Part shown: piece after piece, positions 1 through 8,900 of the stretch
How positions within the stretch are numbered: the first letter of the stretch is position 1
How the letters are laid out: each line of letters starts with the position of its first letter
Position numbers and translations under genes: made by a program
Source: a bacterium DOLZORAL124_64_63
Lineage (GTDB): Bacteria; Krumholzibacteriota; Krumholzibacteriia; LZORAL124-64-63
NCBI GenBank assembly: GCA_002747875.1
Contig: PDQT01000288.1
Location: 1 to 32,936, forward strand
Length of the DNA: 32,936 nt
Direction of reading: 5' to 3'
The notes under the pieces: generated by a model
What the model was told of the DNA's origin: nothing
The model's input: the letters and a program-made list of their open reading frames with translations, nothing else
The model's database searches: none

Positions 1-696
1 TCGGCGGTGGTTTATCTGCGCCGGGCCGTGGATTCGGACCGTGCCAACCCGCGCCACCGCTTCAATCTGGCCAACGCCCTGGAGGTGGTCGGCCAGTTCC
101 ATGAGGCCGAGAAGCATTTTCTCTATTTCCTGGCGGCCCAACCCGATGACGTGGTGGGCCACTTCAATTACGGCATCCATCTGGACAAGCAGGGCAAGCC
201 CGTCGAGGCCCTTTACCACATCAACCGCACCATCGCCCTGGACGGGGGCATGGTCTCGGCCCGGGTGGTCAAGGTGCAGCTGCTGGAGAAGATGGGCCAG
301 TTCGATGAGGCGATCGCGGAAATTCAGCACCTGAAGGGGATGGACCCGGAGGCCTCCCCGGAATTGCTCAGCTGGGAGGAGCGCCTGGTCCGCGCCCGGG
401 ATGTGGCTTCCGGCAAGCGGGAAGAGGGCAAGCAGCATCTGCTGCACATGGTCCTGCCGGACGAAGCCCTGGTGCGCCAGGTACAGGATTATCTGGATTC
501 AGGAGCGGATTTCGGCAGTCTGGTCCAGCAGTTCAGCATCGGCCCGGCAGCGGTTCGGGGCGGGGATATCGGCTGGATTGATCCGGCGGAGATGGTGCAG
601 GAGATGCGGGAAGCCATCGAAGGGCTGGAAATATATGAGATAAGCCCTCCGATTGAATCGAGAGGGCTATATCACATTTTCAAAAGGCTCCCCTGA
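1..696 (+). CDS. TPR-repeat protein with C-terminal parvulin (PpiC) domain, 5'-truncated
   Basis: The reading frame is open to the left window edge, so the true start lies upstream; a GTG at 7 is only the first in-window start-like codon. Residues about 1-130 (counted from 7) are helical tetratricopeptide-like repeats, e.g. NPRHRFNLANALEVVGQF and the GKPVEALYHINRTIALD unit. Residues about 140-229 match a parvulin-type peptidyl-prolyl isomerase: HLLHMVLPDE, then GADFGSLVQQFS, GGDIGWIDPAEM, and a final GLYHIFKRLP in place of the usual GYHII. Parvulins catalyse prolyl cis-trans isomerisation, often in periplasmic folding of envelope proteins; the TPRs would bind client or partner proteins. Whether it has a signal peptide cannot be seen. 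It ends 32 nt from the convergent rpmB, with no convincing terminator between them. The family call is good; the biological role is unknown. Confidence 0.75.
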   Translation, partial: SAVVYLRRAVDSDRANPRHRFNLANALEVVGQFHEAEKHFLYFLAAQPDDVVGHFNYGIHLDKQGKPVEALYHINRTIALDGGMVSARVVKVQLLEKMGQFDEAIAEIQHLKGMDPEASPELLSWEERLVRARDVASGKREEGKQHLLHMVLPDEALVRQVQDYLDSGADFGSLVQQFSIGPAAVRGGDIGWIDPAEMVQEMREAIEGLEIYEISPPIESRGLYHIFKRLP

Positions 697-728
697 GCGA
701 GGTCGCGCCCGACTGGAGAGGCGTCTTC

Positions 729-920
729 TCAGACGACCTTCTTCACGTTGCCGGTGCGGATGCAGCGGGTGCAGACGTAACCGCGCTGAACCTTGCCGTC
801 CTGCTCGAAGCGGATCTTCTGCAGGTTGGGCAGCCAGCGATGGCGGGTCTGGTTGTGGGCGTGGCTGACCCGGTTGCCGTACTGGGGGCCCTTGCTGCAG
901 ACAGAGCATTTCCTGCTCAT
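729..920 (-). CDS. rpmB: 50S ribosomal protein L28
   Basis: A 63-residue protein beginning [20 protein letters not shown], the hallmark of L28, a large-subunit protein needed for late 50S assembly. Cysteine pairs C5/C8 and C50/C53 (CSVC, CTRC) make this the zinc-binding C+ form. The frame extends upstream to 1061, but the start at 920 is chosen because homology begins there and a GGAGG-type Shine-Dalgarno sits 8-13 nt upstream on the minus strand (plus-strand complement about 928-933). It is monocistronic here, divergent from recG and convergent with the TPR-parvulin gene. L28 next to recG is a common arrangement. Confidence is very high. Confidence 0.96.
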   Translation of the reverse strand: MSRKCSVCSKGPQYGNRVSHAHNQTRHRWLPNLQKIRFEQDGKVQRGYVCTRCIRTGNVKKVV

Positions 921-1019
921 GATCGAATCCTCCATCTTGCGCGAATAATGAGATATTTCGCGGGTTCCAAGTATGTTTCCGCGAGCTCTCTCCCGCGAGT
1001 TGAAATCCAAGGCAGAGCA

Positions 1020-1047
1020 ATTTAACATCCTCTGGTCTTTCCAGCAA
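1020..1047 (-). promoter_or_regulatory. Possible sigma70-type promoter for rpmB
   Basis: Read on the minus strand, TTGCTG (1042-1047) is followed after 16 nt by TTAAAT (1020-1025), about 100 nt upstream of the rpmB start. Both boxes are imperfect matches to TTGACA/TATAAT. Position in the divergent rpmB-recG spacer (921-1072) supports it. No equally good forward promoter for recG was found in this spacer. Confidence 0.35.
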
Positions 1048-1072
1048 GAAATTTCCCCCACCGGCGGAGAAG

Positions 1073-3205
1073 ATGAAAAAGGAATTCAACACTACCACCT
1101 CCGTGCAGTTCCTCAAATCCGTGGGCCCGGCTCGGGCGCGCAACTTGGCCCGGCTGGGCATCGAGACGGTGGGGGATCTGCTGCAGCACTACCCGCGGCG
1201 TTACTTCGACCGCAGCCACAGCCTGCCCGTGGCTCAGGTGCGGCCCGGCCAGGAGGTGACGGTGCAGGGAGAGATCCTGACCGTGGGGGAGCGGGCCACC
1301 GGGCGGGGCCGCACCGTGCAGACCATCAGCATCGGCGATGACACGGGGGTGCTGTTCTGCGTCTGGTTCAACCAGCGTTTCCTGCTGAAGCAGTTCCGAT
1401 CCGGGCGCCGCATCATGATCAGCGGCCTGGCGCAGCAATTCCGGGGGCGTCTGCAGGTGGCGCATCCGGATTTCGAGGTTTTCGAGCCGGTGAACGCCCC
1501 GGTCGCCGATGGGGGCGCCGATGGGGCCGCCGATCCGGCCGCCGCCTCCCTGCACACGGGCCGCATGGTGCCGGTCTACGGACTGACCGGGGGCATCGGG
1601 CAGCACTGGCTGCGGGCCCTGGTGCACCAGGCCCTGGAGAAGCTGCCGTCCTCGCGGCAGGACGCCTTGCCGGCGGATCTGCGCCGCCGGCGGGGGCTGC
1701 TCACCTGGGACGAGGCCGTGCGCGCGGTGCATTTCCCCGCCAACCAGCAGGCCCTGGCGGGGGCCCTCAAGCGCCTCAAATACCAGGAGGGTTTCCTGGT
1801 GCAGACCCTCATGGCCCGGCGCCGGAACGGTTACGGCCGTCGACAGGGGCTGATGCTCAGCAAGCCGGGAGACCTGACGCGGGATCTGGTGCGGTCGCTA
1901 CCCTTCGCCCTGACGGGGGCGCAGCGACGGGTCCTGGCAGAGATCCTGGCGGATCTGCGCAGCGGCCGGGTCATGCACCGGCTGGTGCAGGGGGATGTGG
2001 GCTGCGGTAAGACGCTGGTGGCCTTCATCGCCTGTCTTTTCGTCATCGAGCAGGGGTACCAGGCCCTGTTGATGGCTCCCACGGAAGTTCTGGCTCGGCA
2101 ACACGGCCAGAGCCTGGCCCGGCTGGCGGAACCGCTGCAGGTGAACGTGGCCACCCTGACGGGCAGCACCCCGGCGGCGGAACGCCGGGCTGTCCTGGCG
2201 GCCCTGGCGGATCGGGAAATCGATCTGCTGGTGGGCACCAACGCGGTGATCCAGGACGGAGTGTACGTGCCGGACCTGGGCTTGTCGGTGGTGGATGAAC
2301 AGCATCGTTTCGGGGTGCGCCAGCGGGGGCTTTCCGGCCGTGGCGGGCAAGATGAGCGGCAGAGCCATGTGCTGGTCATGAGCGCCACGCCCATCCCGCG
2401 CAGCCTGGCGTTGACCCTGTACGGGGATCTGGACCTGAGCGTCATCGACGCTTTGCCCGGGGGACGGCAGCCCATCCGCACCGACATCGTCCCGGAAAGG
2501 GATGAGGCCCGCGTCTGGGAGCATTGTCGCGCCGAGGTGGCGGCCGGGCGGCAGGTCTACGTGGTGCATCCGGTCATCGAAGAGACGGCGGGGCAGGATC
2601 TGAAGGCGGCCACCGCCGAATTCGAGCGTCTGCGGGGCGAGATTTTTGCGGACCGGAACGTGGCGCTGCTGCATGGTCGCCTCAAGGCGCGGGAAAAAGC
2701 GGCCGTGATGGAGGCTTTCAACCGGGGCGAGGTCTCTGTCCTGGTGGCCACCACGGTGGTGGAGGTGGGGCTGGATGTGCCCCGGGCCACGGTGATGGTG
2801 ATCCACAACCCGGAGCGTTTCGGGCTGGCCCAGCTACACCAGTTGCGGGGGCGTATCGGGCGCGGCGAGCATGCCTCCCGCTGTTTCCTGGTGTGCGACG
2901 GCCATCTGGCGGGCGAAAGCCGGGAACGGATCCGCTTCTTTGCCAGCCATCTGGATGGTTTTGCTCTGGCGGAGCAGGACCTGCGCGTGCGCGGTCCGGG
3001 AGAGGCCTGGGGAGTGAGGCAGAGCGGTTTGCCGGGCTTCCGGCTGCTGAACCCGGTGACGGATGCGGATCTGATCAGGTTGTGCCGCGAGGACAGCCGG
3101 GCCTTTCTGGAGCGGGACCCGGATCTGGACAGCCCGGCAGGGCGCCGCCTGGGTGTGCTGCTGGAGCAGGTTTTCGGCTCGGTGGCGGGCACCATGGCGG
3201 GCTGA
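1073..3205 (+). CDS. recG: ATP-dependent DNA helicase RecG
   Basis: A 710-residue superfamily 2 helicase that remodels stalled replication forks and branch-migrates Holliday junctions. The N-terminal wedge/OB-fold region (about 1-200) includes the HhH-like [14 protein letters not shown] and the usual PRRYFDRS. The helicase core has Walker A GDVGCGKT (307-314), DEQHRFGV (408-415), [18 protein letters not shown] (from 437), the HGRL segment (534-537), the [12 protein letters not shown] segment (559-570) and LRGRIGRG (591-598), ending with the RecG-specific [17 protein letters not shown]. The Walker A carries Cys where RecG usually has Ser, probably harmless. A short Ala/Gly/Asp-rich insert lies near 143-160. 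GGAGA at 1065-1069 is close to the ATG; no upstream in-frame alternative is better supported. Followed by a 189-nt spacer carrying the rimP promoter. Family assignment is certain. Confidence 0.97.
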   Translation: MKKEFNTTTSVQFLKSVGPARARNLARLGIETVGDLLQHYPRRYFDRSHSLPVAQVRPGQEVTVQGEILTVGERATGRGRTVQTISIGDDTGVLFCVWFNQRFLLKQFRSGRRIMISGLAQQFRGRLQVAHPDFEVFEPVNAPVADGGADGAADPAAASLHTGRMVPVYGLTGGIGQHWLRALVHQALEKLPSSRQDALPADLRRRRGLLTWDEAVRAVHFPANQQALAGALKRLKYQEGFLVQTLMARRRNGYGRRQGLMLSKPGDLTRDLVRSLPFALTGAQRRVLAEILADLRSGRVMHRLVQGDVGCGKTLVAFIACLFVIEQGYQALLMAPTEVLARQHGQSLARLAEPLQVNVATLTGSTPAAERRAVLAALADREIDLLVGTNAVIQDGVYVPDLGLSVVDEQHRFGVRQRGLSGRGGQDERQSHVLVMSATPIPRSLALTLYGDLDLSVIDALPGGRQPIRTDIVPERDEARVWEHCRAEVAAGRQVYVVHPVIEETAGQDLKAATAEFERLRGEIFADRNVALLHGRLKAREKAAVMEAFNRGEVSVLVATTVVEVGLDVPRATVMVIHNPERFGLAQLHQLRGRIGRGEHASRCFLVCDGHLAGESRERIRFFASHLDGFALAEQDLRVRGPGEAWGVRQSGLPGFRLLNPVTDADLIRLCREDSRAFLERDPDLDSPAGRRLGVLLEQVFGSVAGTMAG

Positions 3206-3268
3206 TTCCGCGGGCTCCGCGTACCCTGGTGATTTCCCCTCTAAACCCCAAAATTCCGGGTTTTTCGC

Positions 3269-3297
3269 TTGCACCAGGGCACGGCGGCCGGTATATT
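3269..3297 (+). promoter_or_regulatory. Sigma70-type promoter of the rimP-nusA-infB operon
   Basis: TTGCAC (3269-3274), 17-nt spacer, TATATT (3292-3297): near-consensus boxes at ideal spacing. The start point would be about 3303-3305, giving a leader of about 90 nt before rimP. The same architecture (TTGCCC, 17 nt, TATATT) lies ahead of rpsO. Confidence 0.75.
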
Positions 3298-3313
3298 GGG
3301 CGCATCTCAATGC

Positions 3314-3370
3314 GTCCCCTTTAATACAGGGGGACTTGGTGAGGTGGGCAGAAGTCCACTTCTTTTTTTT
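3314..3370 (+). promoter_or_regulatory. Candidate transcription attenuator in the rimP-nusA leader
   Basis: Three overlapping helices can form. (i) GTCCCC (3314-3319) pairs with GGGGAC (3330-3335). (ii) GGACTT (3332-3337) pairs with AAGTCC (3352-3357). (iii) GAGGTGG (3341-3347) pairs with CCACTTC (3356-3362), with one G-U pair and an 8-nt loop, followed directly by eight T (3363-3370), an intrinsic-terminator form. Helix ii excludes both i and iii, so the layout is anti-antiterminator, antiterminator, terminator. It lies between the promoter and the rimP start. The pairings are seen in the sequence; the regulatory role is inferred. Leader attenuators ahead of rimP are known in enterobacteria, but no homology to that RNA is claimed. 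Confidence 0.6.
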
Positions 3371-3394
3371 CATGGAGCGAAGGCGGATCACGCC

Positions 3395-4048
3395 ATGGCC
3401 GCACGCGGCGACCTCAAACAGATGTCCAGCCAGGTGCTCTCGTTGCTGGAGCCCGAATTGGCCCGGGATGGCTTCGAGATCCTGGATGTGCGCGTCTTTC
3501 AGGGCGGCGGGCGCTTGCAGGTGCGCATCTATGTGGACCTGTATCCGGACGGGGGGATCACCCTGGACGCGTGCGCCCGCGCCGGCCGCACCGTGAACAT
3601 GCTGATGGAAGAGGCCGACATCTTCGCCGGGCAGTATGTGCTGGAGGTCTCGTCCCCGGGTATCCGCCGCCCCTTGCGCCTGCCGCGCCATTTCGCGGCG
3701 GCGGTGGGTCGGAAGGTGGATCTGAAACTTTCCGCCCCGTCGGGGCGGGAGCGCCTGCGGGGGATCCTGGTGGATTTCGATGGGCAGCGGCTGCGGGTGC
3801 GGCCTCCCGCCCCAGGCCGTGGGGATGAAGACACCGCGGAAGCGGAGATCATCGCGGTGGAACTGGGGCGTATCCAGGAAGCCAATCTGGATCCCGAATT
3901 CGACGCCCGGGCCCTGATCAACGCCGATCGCCGCCGCAAGAAGCAGGAACGACGGCAGAAGCGGCAAAGCCGCAAGAAGACCAAGAGGAGTCGGCCCCGG
4001 GCGGATCGCCTGGCCAGGAATGACCGTTCCTCCCACGACGAGTCCTAG
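3395..4048 (+). CDS. rimP: Ribosome maturation factor RimP
   Basis: A 217-residue cytoplasmic protein that aids 30S subunit assembly. Typical RimP features are GFEILDVRVFQGGG, LQVRIYVDLYPDGGITLDAC and the strongly conserved YVLEVSSPGIRRPL, followed by an Sm-like C-terminal domain. The frame runs back to 3269, but that would cross the leader hairpins and T-run; the ATG at 3395 follows AAGG-containing sequence and gives the usual N-terminus. An ATG at 3422 lacks a ribosome site. The last 35 or so residues are an unusually basic tail (RRRKKQERRQKRQSRKK) absent from most RimP proteins, which suggests extra RNA contact. The stop is 9 nt before nusA, whose GGAG site overlaps the rimP end, as expected for one operon. 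Confidence 0.93.
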   Translation: MAARGDLKQMSSQVLSLLEPELARDGFEILDVRVFQGGGRLQVRIYVDLYPDGGITLDACARAGRTVNMLMEEADIFAGQYVLEVSSPGIRRPLRLPRHFAAAVGRKVDLKLSAPSGRERLRGILVDFDGQRLRVRPPAPGRGDEDTAEAEIIAVELGRIQEANLDPEFDARALINADRRRKKQERRQKRQSRKKTKRSRPRADRLARNDRSSHDES

Positions 4049-4057
4049 GAGACACGC

Positions 4058-5554
4058 ATGGATCACAACGTTCTGAACGCCCTGAGTGAGATCACCAGGG
4101 AGAAGAGCATCGACAAGGCCATCATCATCGAATCCCTCGAGTCGGGCCTACAGTCCGCGGCCCGCAAGAAGCTGGGTGCCGAGGCCAATATCGACGCGCG
4201 CGTGGATCCCGACACGGGGGCCATGGTGGTGGAGCGGGTGATGACCGTGGTCGAGGAGGTGGATGATCCCGACACGGACATGTCCCTGGAGGACGCCCAG
4301 ATCGAATTCGGCGACGAGGTGGAAGTGGGCGACGAGGTGCGTTTCGAATTGCCCTTGGGCGACTTCGGCCGCAACGCCATCCTGGTGGCCAAGCAGATCC
4401 TGGTCCAGAAGGTGCGCGAGGCCGAGCGGGCCCAGATCTTCGAGGAATACAAGGATCGCGTGGGCCAGATCATTGTCGGGACGGTGCAGCAGGTGGACCG
4501 CGGCAACGTCCTGGTGAACCTGGGGCGCACCGAGGCCCTCATGCCCTACCGTGAGCAGATCAAGGGCGAGCGCCTGGGGCAGGGCAAGACCGTGCGCGCC
4601 TTCATCATCGAGGTTTTGGACACCGTCAAGGGTCCGCAGGTGATCCTGTCCCGCAGCCATCCGGGTTTCCTGAAGGCCCTGTTCGAACAGGAGGTGCCCG
4701 AAATCCAGGAGGGCATCGTCAGCATCAAGGCCGTGGCCCGGGAACCGGGCACCCGTTCCAAGATCGCCGTGACCAGCAACGACGACCGTGTGGATCCCGT
4801 GGGCAGTTGCGTGGGCATGAAGGGCAGCCGGGTGCAGGCCGTCACCCGGGAGTTGGCCGGTGAGCGGGTGGATATCGTGCCCTGGAGCGCGGAGCCCAGC
4901 CTGCTGATCACCCGCGCCCTGAGCCCGGCCATCGTCAGCAACATCATCCTGAACCGGGACCGGGGCGAGGCCACGGTCATCGTCAATGACGATCAGCTGA
5001 GCAAGGCCATCGGCAAGGAGGGCAAGAACGTCCGCCTGGCCGCCAAGCTGACCGAGTGGAAGATCGACCTGATCAGCGCCCGTGAGCACGGCGTGCGCCA
5101 GCGGGTTTCCGACGAGATCAAGATGAGCCTGTCGGATCTGCCGGGTGTCACGGAGGACCTGTTGGTCCACCTGGAGGCTTTCGGCATCATCACCATCGAT
5201 GATCTGGCCGATGCCCCGCTGGATCGATTGGCGGCCCTGGAAGGGCTGGACGAGGACAGTGCGGACACCCTGTTGGCCACCGCTCAGGCCACCCGTAACG
5301 AGCTGAAGAAGATGATCGAAAAGACCGTTAAGGAAGAGCTGGAAAGGGATGCCGCCGACGGTGGTGACCTGTTCAGCGAGGATGTCTTTACGACGGATGC
5401 CGAGAATGTCGCGGAGGACCAGGACGAAGTCGCGACCTCCGACCGTGGGGAGCTTTTCAAGGACTTCCCCGTCGAGAGCGAGGAGGAGGCCGCCGCGGCC
5501 GCTGAGGAGACGAAGAAGATTGATCCCTTCGCCAACACCGAGCTGGACGACTGA
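4058..5554 (+). CDS. nusA: Transcription termination/antitermination factor NusA
   Basis: A 498-residue RNA polymerase-associated factor acting in pausing, intrinsic termination and rRNA antitermination. Domains in order: N-terminal polymerase-binding domain (1 to about 125); S1 domain (about 135-200, beginning GQIIVGTVQQVDRGNVLVN); KH1 with loop GMKG (253-256); KH2 with loop GKEG (319-322); a helix-hairpin-helix/acidic-repeat-like region (about 355-415, DLPGVTEDLLVHLEAFGI); and an acidic tail rich in Glu, Asp and Ala to residue 498. The ATG at 4058 has GGAG 7 nt upstream. It sits between rimP and the L7Ae-like gene in the classical order. Because NusA promotes hairpin pausing, the terminator-like leader upstream of rimP could give feedback control (inference). 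Confidence 0.97.
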   Translation: MDHNVLNALSEITREKSIDKAIIIESLESGLQSAARKKLGAEANIDARVDPDTGAMVVERVMTVVEEVDDPDTDMSLEDAQIEFGDEVEVGDEVRFELPLGDFGRNAILVAKQILVQKVREAERAQIFEEYKDRVGQIIVGTVQQVDRGNVLVNLGRTEALMPYREQIKGERLGQGKTVRAFIIEVLDTVKGPQVILSRSHPGFLKALFEQEVPEIQEGIVSIKAVAREPGTRSKIAVTSNDDRVDPVGSCVGMKGSRVQAVTRELAGERVDIVPWSAEPSLLITRALSPAIVSNIILNRDRGEATVIVNDDQLSKAIGKEGKNVRLAAKLTEWKIDLISAREHGVRQRVSDEIKMSLSDLPGVTEDLLVHLEAFGIITIDDLADAPLDRLAALEGLDEDSADTLLATAQATRNELKKMIEKTVKEELERDAADGGDLFSEDVFTTDAENVAEDQDEVATSDRGELFKDFPVESEEEAAAAAEETKKIDPFANTELDD

Positions 5555-5565
5555 GCGGGCCCGGC

Positions 5566-5892
5566 GTGAGTGAAGTGGATAACCAAAAACTGCTGGCCCT
5601 GCTTGGGCTGGCGCGACGGGCCGGGAAGCTGGCCCTGGGATTCAGCGCCGTGGAGCAGTTGGTGCGCAAGCCCGGCCGGACCATGGTGATCGCCGCCTCG
5701 GACATGGGTGCGGCTCAGAAGAGCAAGGTGCAAAGATTTGAGAACCTGGCGGGGCTCGTGGACGATGCCCTGACGGGGCGGCAGATGGCCGCGGCCTTCG
5801 GGCGGGAGAAGCTGGTCATCGCCGGTGTGAACGATCCCGGATTCGTCAAGGGGATCAAGAAGTTGCTGGACGCGCCGTCCGGGGGGGCGTAA
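5566..5892 (+). CDS. ylxQ: L7Ae/YlxQ-family RNA-binding protein
   Basis: A 108-residue protein of the L7Ae/L30e/S12e/Gadd45 fold: LLALLGLARRAGKLALGFSAVEQLVRK is the typical N-terminal signature, followed by an AASDMGAAQKSKV strand/helix. Members between nusA and infB (YlxQ) are thought to bind structured RNA; their cellular role is poorly defined. The start is GTG at 5566, 11 nt after the nusA stop, with only a weak G-rich ribosome site, so translational coupling to nusA is likely. The YlxR gene that often lies between nusA and this gene is absent. The symbol rests on family plus position. Confidence 0.85.
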   Translation: MSEVDNQKLLALLGLARRAGKLALGFSAVEQLVRKPGRTMVIAASDMGAAQKSKVQRFENLAGLVDDALTGRQMAAAFGREKLVIAGVNDPGFVKGIKKLLDAPSGGA

Positions 5893-5923
5893 GCGTCGGC
5901 ACGCAATCAGAGCCTCACGGCTT

Positions 5924-5928
5924 GGAGG
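5924..5928 (+). promoter_or_regulatory. Shine-Dalgarno that fixes the infB TTG start
   Basis: GGAGG is followed after 8 nt by TTG at 5937. In-frame TTG codons at 5922 and 5931 overlap or crowd this site, and the IF2 consensus N-terminus (SKNLRVYELGRHYGV) begins right after the codon at 5937. Confidence 0.75.
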
Positions 5929-5936
5929 TATTGGGT

Positions 5937-8900
5937 TTGTCGAAAAACCTCAGGGTCTATGAACTGGGCCGCCATTACGGGGTGGATAGCAAGCAGATCA
6001 TCGCGCTTCTGGAGAAGATGAAGGTGACGGTCAAGAGCCACATGAGCGTGGTGGAGGACGCGGACGTGGATCGTGTCCATGCCGTTTTTCAGCGCAAGCG
6101 TGAGTTGGCGCGGGAGAACTACGCCAAGGCCCATGGTCTGAACCCCGATCAGCTGAAGAATGTGGCGGCTCTCAAACCGCTGGAGCGGCCTCAGCCCGAG
6201 GGGGAACCCGAGAAGCCCAAGAAGAAAAGCCCCAAGAAGAGGGCCGCCAAGAAGAAGGCTCCCGCCAAGCCCAAGGTGGTGGTCATCAAGAAGGCCGGCA
6301 CCATGACCAAGGTGGCCAAGGAAGCCCAGGCCAAGAAGGAAGCGGAAAGGGCCGCCGCCGAGGCCAAAGCGGCCCGCCGGCGGGAGGAAGAGGAGCGCCA
6401 GGCCGAGGAACTGGCCCGCAAGCGGGAAGAGCATGCCCGCGCCCGCATCGTCAAGGGCGCCGCCAAGCTGGTCAAGAAGAGCGATATCGCTGCGGGCGAG
6501 GGTGAAGGCGCAGGCGAGGAAGCTCCCGCCGCTGTCGAGACTTCCGCCGCGGCGACCGGCGACACCGCCCCCGAGGTCCCGGCCACCGGCGGGCTCCAGA
6601 GCGAGACCAAGACCTCTTCCGATATGCCCGCGGTCGTCCCCGAGGCCCCGGAAGACACGGCCGCGGCCACCGTGGAGGCGCCCGCCGTGGAAGAGTCCGC
6701 ACCGGCTGCCGAAGCTGAGGGGTCCGCTGCCGACGAAACGTCGCAGGAAAGGCGGGACGCGGATCAGAGCGGGCTCCCGGGTGGGGTGCAAGACGTGACC
6801 GGAACGGTCGCGGAAACATCGCCGACGGAGGAAGCCGCCAAAACGGAGGATGCCAAGACCTCGGACACTGGAATTGCCGAAGGCGGGATTTCCGATACCG
6901 GGGTTTCCGGTACCGGGACTTCCGAGAGCAAGGTTTCCGAGACCAAGGCGTCGCCCGCCCCCGTCGTGGAACCGCCTCGCCCCAAGGACCGCCTCGATAG
7001 GGTGGGCACCAAGAAGAACGACGGGTTCAAGGTGGGCGATATCATTCGCCCCGCGCCGGCCCGTCCGCGGACTCAGCCCAAGACCGAGGTCAGCAGCCGG
7101 GACGTGCGCGAAAATATCGAGGCCGCTTTGCGGCGTCGGAAGGATCAGGCGGCGGCCGGCCCGGAGACGCCCTCGCGCCGCAAACGGACACGCAAGAAAA
7201 AGCAGAAGGTGGATCAGCAGGAAGTGGAACGTCAGATGAAGCAGACCCTGGCCGAGATGTCAGGCGGCGGCGGCAAGAAGAAGCGTCGCAAGGGCGGTGG
7301 CAGCGGCAACGTCGAAGCCGAGGAACAGGCCCCCGTGGCCGAGGTGCTCAAGGTCACCGAGTTCATCACCGTGCAGGAGTTGGCGGACAAGCTGCTGGTC
7401 AAGCCCCAGGAGTTGATCGGCAAGCTCTTCATGCTGGGCATCATGACCACCATCAACCAGCGCCTGGAGAAGGACAACATCGAGTTGCTGGCCGGCGAGT
7501 ACAATCGTGAGGTCGAGTTCCTGGACGAGTTCGGCGAGGACGTCCTGGAAATCGAAGAGCCCGCCGAGGGCGAGCTGACGATCCGCCCGCCGGTGGTGAC
7601 GGTCATGGGCCATGTGGACCACGGCAAGACCTCGTTGCTGGATGCTATCCGCAACACCAACGTGATCGCGGGCGAGGCCGGCGGCATCACCCAGCACATC
7701 GGCGCCTACAAGGTGGAGACCGACGGCGGGCCGGTGACCTTCCTGGATACCCCGGGTCACGCCGCGTTCACGGCCATGCGCGCCCGTGGCGCCCAGGTGA
7801 CGGATATCGTCATCCTGATCGTGGCCGCCGATGACCAGGTCATGCCCCAGACGGTGGAGGCCATCAACCACGCCCAGGCGGCGGAAGTGCCCATCATCGT
7901 GGCCATCAACAAGATCGACAAGCCCGGCGCCCGGCCGGATCTGGTCAAGCAGCAGCTGCTGCAGCACAACATCACCGTCGAGGAATACGGCGGCGACACC
8001 CAGTGCGCCGAGATCAGCGCCAAGCAGGGAACGGGCATCGAGCAACTGATGGAATTGATCCACCTGCAGAGCGAGATGCTGGAGCTGACCAGCACCACCG
8101 AGGGGAATTCCCGCGGCGTGGTGGTCGAGGCCAAGAAGGAGCAGGGCCGTGGCGTTCTGTTCACCGTGCTGATCGAGCGCGGCACTCTGAAGGTGGGGGA
8201 CAACTTCCTGGTGGGTCTGCAGGAGGGTAAGGTCCGTGCGCTGCTGGACGAACGCGGCAAGAAGGTGGAGAAGGTGCTGCCGGGTGAACCGTGCGAGGTG
8301 CTGGGCGCCGCGGACGTGCCCGAGAGCGGCGACCGCTTCTACGTCCTGGACAGCGAGCGCGAGGTGCGCGAAATGGCCGCCAAGCGCCGCAACGTGCACC
8401 GTCAGCAACAGCTGATGGGGCCCAAGCAGACCATCGATCTGGACAACCTGGCCAGCCTGATGGAGACGGGCGATCTGAAGGAACTGCCCATCATGATCAA
8501 GGGTGATGTGGCCGGTTCGGTGGAGGCCCTGGCGGATCAGTTCATGGAACTGAATACCGAGGAAGTGGTGGTCAAGGTCGTGCACAAGGCCGTGGGCGCC
8601 ATCAGCGAGTCGGACGTGCTGCTGGCGGCCAACACCGGCGCCATGATCATCGGTTTCCACATGCGTCCGGGCGCGGCCATCCGCGATCTGGCCAAGAAGC
8701 ACCATGTGACCATCGAGGTCTTCGATATCATCTACGAGGCCGTCGACACCATGCGCAAGGCCATGGCCGGCTTGCTGGGCAGCATCCAGCGTGAGGTCTC
8801 GACGGGGCGCGCCGAGGTGCGCCAGGTCTTCACCATTCCCAAGACCGGTCAGGTGGCCGGTTCGATGGTCATCGAGGGCGTCATCAAGCGCAAGAGCCTG

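Noticed and set aside
697..728. Possible terminator between the TPR-parvulin gene and rpmB
   Set aside because: Only a 5-bp stem (CGTCT/AGACG) at about 722-736, overlapping the rpmB end, with no T-run on either strand.
2834..4066. 410-codon minus-strand open frame spanning recG, the rimP promoter and rimP
   Set aside because: It crosses the promoter and leader and two conserved genes, with no homology.
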